A stretch of DNA of 64,000 bases from Nannocystis sp. (GTDB taxonomy: Bacteria; Myxococcota_A; Polyangia; Nannocystales; Nannocystaceae). Shown in pieces: positions 8,115 through 14,939 of the stretch. Both the position numbers and the translations under genes were made by a program. How positions within the stretch are numbered: the stretch's first letter is position 1; every line of letters begins with the position of its first letter. The notes below the pieces were generated by a model. It had not been told where the DNA came from and did no database searches. It worked only from the letters and a program-made list of their open reading frames with translations. The stretch covers positions 760,066 to 824,065 of the forward strand of contig JADJRG010000017.1 of the NCBI GenBank assembly GCA_016712315.1, given 5' to 3'.

Positions 8115-9023
8115 TCACTGCGGGACGCCGCAGACGCCCACGTTCTCGTATCCGGGAGGCGCCACGCCGTCTTCGAACCAGGGCAAGCAGTCCTGCCCCT
8201 CACCCGGGCACGTGAACTCGTTGATGTCGCACCACGGGGTGCAGCAGCCGCCCGCCTGGCAACCGGGCACGTACTCCGGGTTGATGCAGATCAGGCCCGG
8301 GTCGCACACGTTCGCGAACTCGCAGGGATCGCCGTACTGGCCCTCCTCGCCCGAAGCATCGAGCGCGCAGATGAAGCTCTCCCCGCCCCAGAGGCAGAGG
8401 TCGCCGCCCTCGCAGTTCTGAAGCAGCGGGTCGCAGGTTGGAAAGCAGAGGATCAGCACCCCATTACCTGAGATGTGGCACTGCGTGTTCGGCTCCGAGC
8501 ACGAGAAGTCCTCCCACGAGCCGTCGCAGAAGCCGATGCAGTAGCCCTCCATCGTCTCGTGGTTGACCCCCCAGCACATCGCGCCGGCCTCGCAGTTGTC
8601 GACGCCGCTGACGCCGTTGCCCTCGACCTTACACGGCTCCCCCGGCTTGCCCGGGTTCGCGTCCAGCGGCGAGCACTTCGTCGAGTTCCACGAGCTCCCG
8701 CCGTCGTTCGCCCACGGCATACACTTCTGTCCTTCCGGACAGTTATTTTTCCAGAGGTCACACTCGCAGCTCGGGTCCTCGCAGACCGGCTCCGTATCCG
8801 TCGGGTCCATCGTGCTCGAGCCCGTCGTCGTCTCCGTCGCCCCCGAGGTCGTCATCACGCCCGACGTCGAGCTCATCCCCTCGGTCCCGCTCGTCCCGCT
8901 CGTCCCGCTCGTCCCGGTCACTTCCGTGCTGCCATCGCTGGCGCTCAACTTGCCACCATCGCCGGAGCACCCCGTCACCAGCGCGCCGCTGAACAGCCCC
9001 AGAACGAAGAATCGCGTCTTCAT
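8115..9023 (-). CDS. Cys-rich Thr/Ser-linker lipoprotein
   Basis: Starts at 9023: MKTRFFVLGLFSGALVTGC is a lipoprotein signal ending Val-Thr-Gly-Cys. Residues 30-80 are a Thr/Ser/Gly linker with TSG repeats (TGTSGTSGTSGTEGMSS). The remaining 220 residues hold about 26 Cys in repeated patterns such as CEDPSCECDLWKNNCPEGQK and GEPCKVEGNG.SGVDNCEAG. This myxobacterial family is thought to be outer-membrane anchored and surface exposed; function unknown. About 65 bp upstream lies a 73-bp fragment of a paralogue (9088-9160) in the same orientation. Confidence 0.65.
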   Translation of the reverse strand: MKTRFFVLGLFSGALVTGCSGDGGKLSASDGSTEVTGTSGTSGTSGTEGMSSTSGVMTTSGATETTTGSSTMDPTDTEPVCEDPSCECDLWKNNCPEGQKCMPWANDGGSSWNSTKCSPLDANPGKPGEPCKVEGNGVSGVDNCEAGAMCWGVNHETMEGYCIGFCDGSWEDFSCSEPNTQCHISGNGVLILCFPTCDPLLQNCEGGDLCLWGGESFICALDASGEEGQYGDPCEFANVCDPGLICINPEYVPGCQAGGCCTPWCDINEFTCPGEGQDCLPWFEDGVAPPGYENVGVCGVPQ

Positions 9024-9087
9024 ACAACACCCCCCGAGTATGTCCGCAGGTTTAGGTCCCATCGGGAAGGTTACCGAACACCCGAAG

Positions 9088-9160
9088 AGTTGTCGATGCC
9101 GGCGACGCCGTTGCCCTCGACCGTGCACGGGTCGCCAGGCTTGGCCGGGTTCGGCGCCTA
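9088..9160 (-). pseudogene. Fragment of a paralogue of the 8115-9023 lipoprotein
   Basis: The minus frame reads APNPAKPGDPCTVEGNGVAG then IDNS, closely matching DANPGKPGEPCKVEGNGVSG then VDNC inside the neighbouring lipoprotein (DNA 8595-8665). Only about 24 codons survive. Tandem duplication followed by deletion is the simplest explanation. The rest of 9024-9376 shows no gene. Confidence 0.5.
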
Positions 9161-9376
9161 AGAGGTTCAGATCTTCAAAAACAAGATGGCGACCTCGGCC
9201 GCGATCGATCGCCTGATCCACCACTCTGGGCCGCGACCTGGCCCTGACGACAACTACCCCGCTCGCGAGGTCGCCGCGGGCGGGGTGTGCAAGTCCCGCA
9301 CTGGCACCGAGTCGGACCAGTCTTTGGCGACGCTTTGGCAACGACGCGCGGCGCCACCGTCTATACTGGCCGGAGC

Positions 9377-10924
9377 ATGCCGTGGGTCCGCTCGTCCGCG
9401 CTCCTCCCCCTCCCGCTCCTCGCTGGGCTCGCGGCCTGCTTCGTCGACCCCGGCCTCGAAACCGCCACCGCCGAGGCGACCTCCTCCACCTCGGCCGATC
9501 CCACCACCACTTCGACCGCCACCGCCACCTCGACCTCGACCTCGACCTCGACCTCGACCTCGACCTCGACCTCGACCTCGACCGCCGGCGACACCGAGAC
9601 CGGCGAGCCCATCACCTCGACCACCGACCCGCCCGCCGCCTGCGGCGACGGCGTCGTCCAGCCCCCGGAGGCCTGCGACGACGGCCCCGTGAACGCCGCC
9701 CACGGCCTCGCCGCGTGCCGCCCCGACTGCCAGCTGCCCGCCTGCGGCGACGGCTCCCTCTACCTCGGCCCCCTCGGCGCGCCCGTTCAGGTCGCTACCG
9801 TCAACTTCGCCGGCATGCTCGCCGACGACACGCCGCGCCCGCTCGCCCTCCTCGACTCCGGCCCCGCCGGCGTCGTCTGGGAGAGCGCTGGCGGCGGCGG
9901 CATCTTCCTCCAGAACGTGCTCGCCGACGACACCCTCGACGCCCCCCCGCTGCGGATCGACACGACCGCCGGCGACTTCTACCGCGACGCCGTGATCGCC
10001 ACCGACGACCTGGCCCGCGTCGTCATCGCCTGGGAGACCGGCAGCGCCAGCGACCGCAACATCCGCCTCCGCCGCTACGCCTTCGGCGATGTCGGCGACA
10101 CCGACCCCGCCGATCGCCTCGCCCACCCCCTGGATCCCGGCGACCAGACCTCCCCCAGCCTCGCCTTCGACGGCGACGGCGCCGTCCTCCTCGCCTACCT
10201 CTCCCAGCCCGGCGCCAACCAACCCACCCAGGTCTTCGTCCGTCGGATCCCCCCCGGCGACCCCGCCCTGGCCCCTCCGCCCGTCCAGGTCAGCCTCCAC
10301 GCCGGCGGCTCCGCCACCCCCCCGATCCTCGCCCGCGCCCCGGACGGCGCCGCCGTCGTCGCCTGGGGCGACCCCGACGGCCCCATCGTCTACCGCCGCC
10401 TCGCCGCTGGCGCCCCCCAGGGCCTCGTCGTCGCCAGCGACCTCAGCCCTGGCCGCGGCGGCTCTGTGCTCAGCTCTCTCCCCTTCACCTCCGCCGCTCT
10501 CGCCCCCGGCGGCGCCCTCCGCCTCGCCGGCGTCGTCGAGGACAACTCCGGCCTCCACCTCGCCGTCCAGCCCTTCGGCCCCGACGATCAGCCAGCCGCC
10601 CCCGTCGTCGTCACCGCCGCCCCCGTCGCCCTCATCCCTTACCTCGACCTCGCCGCCGACGCCGCCGGCAACCTCGCGCTCGCCTGGACCGAGTGCGGCG
10701 ACCCCAACGAGCAGCTCTCCTCCTGCCAGAACATCCCCGCCCGCACCAAGGCCCGCTGGCTCTACGCCGACCTCACCCCCGCCGGCCCCCCCGCCGACGT
10801 CGGCGCCACTACCGCCACACCCAGCGTCGCGGCCGTCCGTATGACCACCGACGGCCAGGTCACCCTCGCCTACCGCGAGGTCGCCCAGATCTACCTCCGC
10901 CGCGCCGTCCTCGACTGCCCCTAA
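9377..10924 (+). CDS. Thr/Ser-linker lipoprotein with Cys repeat and propeller-like domain
   Basis: MPWVRSSALLPLPLLAGLAA followed by CFVDPG gives a lipobox (Leu-Ala-Ala-Cys); start 9377. Residues 28-85 are a low-complexity linker with a perfect hexanucleotide run (STSTSTSTSTSTSTS). CGDGVVQPPEACDDG at about 95 is one DUF4215-type Cys repeat, followed by CRPDCQLPACGDG. The 380-residue remainder has six or seven repeats of a strand-rich pattern (LAFDGDGAVLLAYLS, ILARAPDGAAVVAWGDPDG, LAADAAGNLALAWTECGD), as in beta-propeller proteins with Asp/Gly turn motifs. Likely a surface lipoprotein; ligand unknown. Confidence 0.65.
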   Translation: MPWVRSSALLPLPLLAGLAACFVDPGLETATAEATSSTSADPTTTSTATATSTSTSTSTSTSTSTSTSTAGDTETGEPITSTTDPPAACGDGVVQPPEACDDGPVNAAHGLAACRPDCQLPACGDGSLYLGPLGAPVQVATVNFAGMLADDTPRPLALLDSGPAGVVWESAGGGGIFLQNVLADDTLDAPPLRIDTTAGDFYRDAVIATDDLARVVIAWETGSASDRNIRLRRYAFGDVGDTDPADRLAHPLDPGDQTSPSLAFDGDGAVLLAYLSQPGANQPTQVFVRRIPPGDPALAPPPVQVSLHAGGSATPPILARAPDGAAVVAWGDPDGPIVYRRLAAGAPQGLVVASDLSPGRGGSVLSSLPFTSAALAPGGALRLAGVVEDNSGLHLAVQPFGPDDQPAAPVVVTAAPVALIPYLDLAADAAGNLALAWTECGDPNEQLSSCQNIPARTKARWLYADLTPAGPPADVGATTATPSVAAVRMTTDGQVTLAYREVAQIYLRRAVLDCP

Positions 10925-11059
10925 GAGCAGGTCTCCAGGTCTCCGCCTCCGACTGGGTCCAAGGTCGGCGCCCACATCAGGAGGAAGGGCGCAGGGATCG
11001 CGACGCGTCAGCCGCCGACGAGGATCTGCCTGCGGCCGAAGCGATCCGACCAGCGGCCG

Positions 11060-11175
11060 GCCCTCGCTCGCGCCGCGGAAGAGCACGCCGTGCGGCATGA
11101 CGATCGCCGCGCGGCCGTTCTTTGCTAGCGTCGCGACCATGTGCTGCACGAACGCGAGGTCGCCCTTGCCCGTCG
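11060..11175 (-). pseudogene. Fragment of a type I restriction N6-adenine methylase (HsdM-like)
   Basis: On the minus strand: GKGDLAFVQHMVATLAKNGR then AAIVMPHGVLFRGASEG. HsdM proteins have DLAFI.HML..L...G....V.PHGVLFRG..EG.IR immediately after the NPPF motif, so this is a 38-codon piece from the middle of the gene. It is flanked on the left by unrelated sequence and on the right by a lipoprotein N-terminus on the opposite strand. No restriction subunit is nearby. Confidence 0.6.
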
Positions 11176-11180
11176 CTACG

Positions 11181-11395
11181 GCCTGTCTTGTGACCAACCC
11201 GGCGTATCAAGGAGATGACGGCGCGACGAGCGATGCATCTTCGGGGGCGCCATCGACGGGGGGAAGCGAGGCGGGCACAACCAGCGTGGACGAGACGACG
11301 ACGAGCGAGGGGGCGACGAGCGCGGGGACGACGAGCGCGGGGGCGCTGAAGAGGATCGCCGAGGCGCCGCGCGGCGGGATGGCGCTCGAACGATG
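11181..11395 (+). pseudogene. Lipoprotein N-terminal fragment lacking its signal peptide
   Basis: Frame ACLVTNPAYQGDDGATSD, then a Gly/Ser/Thr/Glu linker (TTSVDETTTSEGATSAGTTS), stop at 11393. ACLVTNPAY looks like the lipobox Cys and first mature residues of the family represented at 52248, but the hydrophobic signal that should precede it is replaced by the HsdM fragment. No domain follows the linker. Remnant. Confidence 0.5.
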
Positions 11396-11459
11396 AGCTC
11401 TAAGGCGAGCTGGCCTCTGCGGAGGCCGACGTTCAGGCGCGCCAGTTCGGGTGAGGAGC

Positions 11460-12557
11460 TCAGGGCTCCGATGAGGTCACCCTCAACCGAAGCTCGCCCG
11501 GAGCCTCCGTGGTCCCCACGAAGGTCGCGTAGTAGCGCCCTGCTGGCAGGAGGAGGCTGCGCTGCGTATTCGTCTCGATCCGGTGGTCCAGCGGATCCCA
11601 GCACGAGGCACAGCGTGTGATCCTCACGCCCACCCCGACGTCTTCCTCGCTCTCCACAGCGACATCATAGGTGCCCTCTTGCGCGACATCGAAGGCTCGG
11701 AACGCGCCGATCTGGAGCGAGGTCCCGGAAGGGCCAAAGACCTCCGGAGCGTCGCACTGAACATCGACGGTGAGGTCCAAGGTGTCGCCTTGCCACTCGA
11801 TCAGAGGTGAGTCGCACTCGAGCAGCGCGATCCGGTTGTTCCACTCGGAGCAGGCTGGGTAGCTCTCAAACGCTAGCACGGCCTCGCTCAAAGGCTCGCC
11901 GAAGTGCTCGGTGAACGCCGCTTCGTAGTCTACCCGCCGCTCGTCGTACTTCGTCGCGCGCATGAAGGCGCCGACGGCCGCGAGTTCGTGGCGCTCGATC
12001 AGGAAGCGGACGAAGCGGCCCATCGTGAAGTAGTGGGGCTTGCTGAACTGGAAGCCGTCGAGCACCTCCGCCAGCGGCGCTTGCTCTTGCGCGAGCTCGA
12101 GGCCGTTGTTGAAGGCCTCCGCGACCCCCTCGACGAACGATGCGGGCCCTCCCCAGCCGGCCACCCGTGTGACGGCATGCGTAAGTTCGTGATGGCTCAC
12201 CGGCCAGATGGAGATCACCGCGTCGTGTCGCGCGCAGCCGGAGGCGTCCTCGATGACGCAAAATTCGCCCAAACGCGACTGCTCCACGTAGACGAAGAGC
12301 ACCGGCTCGTCGAGCCTCACGCCGACCAACTCGGCGAGCGCAGCGACGAATCGATCTTGCAGGTGAAAGCTGCCCTCGCAGATCAGATCGTCCCGGTCGG
12401 TCGCGTAGACGAGGTGCTCGCCGCTCCAGATCTCAGGCGGAAAATCCGGCGCACACGCGAGGAGCGTGAGCGCGAGGATCCTTGTCGGGGCCCTGTACAA
12501 CCGCCTGAGTCTGCACCAGGGCTGGTTGGCTGGCCAGATCGCGATCTTGGCGCTCAC
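11460..12557 (-). CDS. Lipoprotein with HExxH metallopeptidase motif
   Basis: Begins at a GTG (12557) that follows the stop of the upstream small gene by one base, so the two are probably cotranslated. TRILALTLLACAPDF is the lipoprotein signal. HHELTHAVTRVAGWG contains HELTH, an HExxH zinc motif, and FVEGVAEAF about 20 residues later supplies a Glu suitable as third ligand, the gluzincin pattern. The C-terminal 130 residues are strand-rich (SLQIGAFRAFDVAQEGTYDV, PAGRYYATFVGTT), like a PPC-type beta-sandwich common at the end of secreted peptidases. A surface-anchored zinc peptidase is a reasonable reading; substrate unknown. Confidence 0.55.
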   Translation of the reverse strand: MSAKIAIWPANQPWCRLRRLYRAPTRILALTLLACAPDFPPEIWSGEHLVYATDRDDLICEGSFHLQDRFVAALAELVGVRLDEPVLFVYVEQSRLGEFCVIEDASGCARHDAVISIWPVSHHELTHAVTRVAGWGGPASFVEGVAEAFNNGLELAQEQAPLAEVLDGFQFSKPHYFTMGRFVRFLIERHELAAVGAFMRATKYDERRVDYEAAFTEHFGEPLSEAVLAFESYPACSEWNNRIALLECDSPLIEWQGDTLDLTVDVQCDAPEVFGPSGTSLQIGAFRAFDVAQEGTYDVAVESEEDVGVGVRITRCASCWDPLDHRIETNTQRSLLLPAGRYYATFVGTTEAPGELRLRVTSSEP

Positions 12558-12558
12558 C

Positions 12559-12816
12559 TCAGTCTACCGCTTGGCAGGCGCCAGACGCATCCGCGAGCTT
12601 CAACTCCAGCGGCCAGGAGAGGATCTCCAGGCTCTCGATCACGATCTGACCGTGGTCGATCGATCCTGTCACATCGCCCTGCACGGTGAACTCGACGCTC
12701 AGCACCTCGCCCGGGGTAGCGCGGCTGCTACGGAGCAAGATGAAAGAATTGAAAACCAACGAGGCCGCTGCGGCGGCGGCGGGGATGTGTGTTCGGACGG
12801 CGCGCAAGTCCCTCAC
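12559..12816 (-). CDS. Small single-pass membrane or secreted protein
   Basis: 85 residues: MRDLRAVRTHIPAAAAAASL, VFNSFILLRSS, then a strand-rich segment (EVLSVEFTVQGDVTGSIDHG) ending ASGACQAVD. One hydrophobic helix near the N-terminus acts as signal or anchor. It sits one base upstream of the metallopeptidase-like lipoprotein in the same orientation, suggesting a two-gene operon. No family recognised. Confidence 0.45.
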   Translation of the reverse strand: MRDLRAVRTHIPAAAAAASLVFNSFILLRSSRATPGEVLSVEFTVQGDVTGSIDHGQIVIESLEILSWPLELKLADASGACQAVD

Positions 12817-12865
12817 TGGCAGAAGTAATTGTCGCTGAGTGGAAAGCCTAATTGACGCTGATCAG

Positions 12866-13585
12866 CTAGCCGTCGAAGAAGAAGGCCGCTCCGGCGTCGA
12901 GGAGGAGCGAGGAGGCGGCGGTCCAGCCGATGAGGGCGCCTTGGGCGCGGACCATCTCGAGGACCGCCTCTTTGTACTCCGGGAAGTAGCTCGCCGTGCA
13001 ATCCTCTAACAAGAGGCAGTCGAAGCCGCGGTCGTTGGCCTCGCGCATCGTGCTCTGGACGCAGACCTCTGTGGTCACGCCGGTCAGGATGAGCTGGGTG
13101 ATCGCGCGGGCGTGTAGGTCGTGCTCGAGGGTGGTGCGGTAGAAGGCGCCCTTGCCGGGTTTATTGTATACAGGCTCGTCGGCGACGGGGCGGCAGGCGT
13201 CGATGAAGCCGGTGCCAGGCTCGCCGCGGATGAGGATCCGCCCCATAGGGCCGTGTTCGCCGATCCGCAGGCCGCTGGGCGCGCGGTATCGTTTGGCCGG
13301 ATGGCAGTCGCTGAGGTCCGCTAGGTGGCTCTCTTGGGTGTGTAGGACCGGCAGCCCCCAGGCGCGCCAGGCGGCGAGTAGACGGCTGATCGGCTCGACG
13401 GCCGCTGCCAGGAGGCTGACGTCGTTGCCGAGCTGTTCGCCGAAGCCGCCGGCCTCGAGGAAATCTCGCTGCATGTCGATGACGAGCAGGGCGCTATGGT
13501 CGAGATCCCAGGCGAATTGGAAGGGGCGGGCGCCATGAATCGGGATCGTGCGGGCGCCGGCTCGGGTGCGGATCAGCGGGGTCAT
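12866..13585 (-). CDS. Isochorismatase-fold cysteine hydrolase
   Basis: 239 residues. ALLVIDMQRDFLE (about 33-45) supplies the catalytic Asp, NKPGKGAF (about 142-149) the Lys, and TGVTTEVCVQSTMREANDRG (about 170-190) the nucleophilic Cys with the usual cis-peptide Val-Thr-Thr stretch. This Asp-Lys-Cys triad defines the isochorismatase-like amidohydrolases (nicotinamidase, ureidoacrylate and biuret hydrolases). A polar insertion around HTQESHLADLSDCHPAKRYR resembles biuret/ureidoacrylate hydrolases more than nicotinamidases. Cytosolic. Its promoter region carries two palindromes. Exact substrate cannot be assigned. Confidence 0.8.
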   Translation of the reverse strand: MTPLIRTRAGARTIPIHGARPFQFAWDLDHSALLVIDMQRDFLEAGGFGEQLGNDVSLLAAAVEPISRLLAAWRAWGLPVLHTQESHLADLSDCHPAKRYRAPSGLRIGEHGPMGRILIRGEPGTGFIDACRPVADEPVYNKPGKGAFYRTTLEHDLHARAITQLILTGVTTEVCVQSTMREANDRGFDCLLLEDCTASYFPEYKEAVLEMVRAQGALIGWTAASSLLLDAGAAFFFDG

Positions 13586-13656
13586 CGTCGATCGAGGGTC
13601 TGATCGATGACGGTCGCTGTCAACGGATCGGCGCGGCTCTCTGTGTGAGGGTTACT

Positions 13657-13720
13657 GTCCTGAATCATGGACATAGTCGCAGCTTAGGCTGTCCATTATT
13701 ATGGACGGTATGCGAGTCAA
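13657..13720 (-). promoter_or_regulatory. Promoter with paired palindromic operators for the cysteine hydrolase
   Basis: Two 16-bp palindromes, GTCCTGAATCATGGAC (13657-13672) and GTCCATTATTATGGAC (13691-13706), start 34 bp apart, about three helical turns. On the minus strand a -35-like TTGACT (13720-13715) is followed after about 16 bp by TAATGG, so the right palindrome covers the -10 region. This is the geometry of repression by a dimer bound at two sites. The only downstream gene is the hydrolase at 13585, 70-135 bases away. Confidence 0.5.
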
Positions 13721-13841
13721 CTACAGTAGATAATCTCCGTCGACTCTGGCCCGAGGCTGGGCTCGTGGGGCGCGGTCAGCGCGGGCTAGAGCGGGCCGGT
13801 CGGCATTCGGCAAGCAGCACAAGGACTCCAACCTGTGACTC

Positions 13842-14504
13842 TCACCCGCGCCGGCGCTCAGCCGCCGCTGGCAGGTCGCGCCAGCGCTCCAGCGCCGCCG
13901 GATCGATCGGGTCTTCGCCGCGTGCGAAGCGCTCGAGGTCCTCGAGGCTGTCAGCGCCCCAGAAGAGCTCGCCGTCGGCGAAGATCGTCGGCACTCCGAA
14001 TACGCCGCGGGCGATCGCCGCGTCGGTGCTCGCCCGGATCGTCGCCTTCGCGGCTGGCGCTCCGGCAGCGGCGATCAACGGCGCCGGATCGACGCCAGCG
14101 CCCGCGAGGGCCCGCTTGACCGCGGCCTCGTCCGCGATCCCGCCGCCGCCGCCCCAGGTCGCCCGGAAGAAGGCGTCGATGATCCGCAGGCGCGTGCCTC
14201 CATCGAGCGGTAGGCCGGCGATCCGCAGGGCGAGCAGAGGGTTGAAAGGGTGGGCCGGCGGGGGCGTGACGACGATCCCCCGCTCAGCCGCCCGCCGCAG
14301 CACCTGCTTGAAGATGTACGCCCGCTTCGGCGGGATCTCGGCCGGGCCGAGGTGGCCGTAGTGCCCGAGGAGCGCGGCGAAGAGGACCGGGATCGGCTCG
14401 ATCCGCCGCCCAAGACGGGCCGCGAGCTCGGGGAGGCGCTCCCACGCCAGGTAGGCGAAGGGCGAGATGAAGTCGAAGTAGAGCTCGAGGGTCGCGTCGG
14501 CCAT
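13842..14504 (-). CDS. 2-hydroxychromene-2-carboxylate isomerase-like protein (DsbA/kappa-GST fold)
   Basis: 220 residues, usual family length. LELYFDFISPFAYLAWERL at the N-terminus carries the Ser that replaces the DsbA Cys and activates glutathione. The mid-region is helical, and GVFGVPTIFADGELFWGADS holds the cis-Pro loop and the conserved W-G-x-D. In naphthalene and PAH degradation this enzyme isomerises 2-hydroxychromene-2-carboxylate; in bacteria without such a pathway it is usually a general glutathione-dependent isomerase. No degradation genes flank it. A 20-bp stretch of its 5' codons recurs at 14645-14664. Confidence 0.8.
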   Translation of the reverse strand: MADATLELYFDFISPFAYLAWERLPELAARLGRRIEPIPVLFAALLGHYGHLGPAEIPPKRAYIFKQVLRRAAERGIVVTPPPAHPFNPLLALRIAGLPLDGGTRLRIIDAFFRATWGGGGGIADEAAVKRALAGAGVDPAPLIAAAGAPAAKATIRASTDAAIARGVFGVPTIFADGELFWGADSLEDLERFARGEDPIDPAALERWRDLPAAAERRRG

Positions 14505-14644
14505 CGTCCCGCCGATGATAGCAGGCGGCGAAGGGATACCCGGCGCCTGGCTCGATCACGTCCGGGGCGCAGGCGTCGAGGGGGCGTGACTCTGCTCGCC
14601 TTCGGGCCGCTGATCTGACCCAAAATCTGTCCTTTAGGTCATGT

Positions 14645-14664
14645 GAAGGGCGAGTTGAAGTCGA
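14645..14664 (-). repeat. 20-bp near-copy of the isomerase 5' end
   Basis: GAAGGGCGAGTTGAAGTCGA here differs by one base from GAAGGGCGAGATGAAGTCGA at 14457-14476, within the isomerase codons for DFISPF. On the minus strand it encodes DFNSPF, a common natural variant of that motif, then stops. It directly abuts the recombinase fragment at 14672. Confidence 0.45.
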
Positions 14665-14671
14665 GATCGCC

Positions 14672-14740
14672 TCGAAGCGATCCCAGAACGCCGACAGCGT
14701 CGGGACCTTCGGCTCGCCGCGGCCGCGCGCTCGCTCGGTG
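14672..14740 (-). pseudogene. Recombinase fragment (linker and start of core-binding domain)
   Basis: Minus frame RGRGEPKVPTLSAFWDRFEA matches SRAEPKVPTLADFWDRFESS of the recombinase at 41486-43033 at 14 of 20 aligned positions, then similarity stops. Only about 23 codons survive. The remainder of 14505-14939 shows no other gene. Confidence 0.65.
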
Positions 14741-14939
14741 TCGCGCGCCCGCACGGGCTTGATGGCCGGGGGCGGGCTCGGTCGTTGGGTTAGAGGGGAT
14801 GGGTTTGTGGCAACGGGCCTCAGGCTTCACGGCTGGAGGAGAGGAAGTGGTGCTGGCCATCGTGGCGGCGCGCCGCTCGGCGCAGTCGCGATAACCCGCA
14901 ACACGCGCGGATCCAGCGCTCCGGCGGCGCCTCTGAGGT

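Noticed and set aside
9530..9585. Possible CRISPR or minisatellite in the TCGACC run
   Set aside because: It is a hexanucleotide run coding for a Ser-Thr linker in a lipoprotein; no spacers.
11008..11059. Transporter (MFS) relic reading GRWSDRFGRRQILVGG
   Set aside because: Only 16 codons resemble the MFS loop motif; too short to support a call.
9254..11197. A 647-codon minus-strand frame over the lipoprotein at 9377
   Set aside because: Gly/Ala/Val-rich antisense of a GC-rich plus-strand gene with a clear signal peptide and Cys repeat; only its first 40 codons (HsdM relic) are meaningful.
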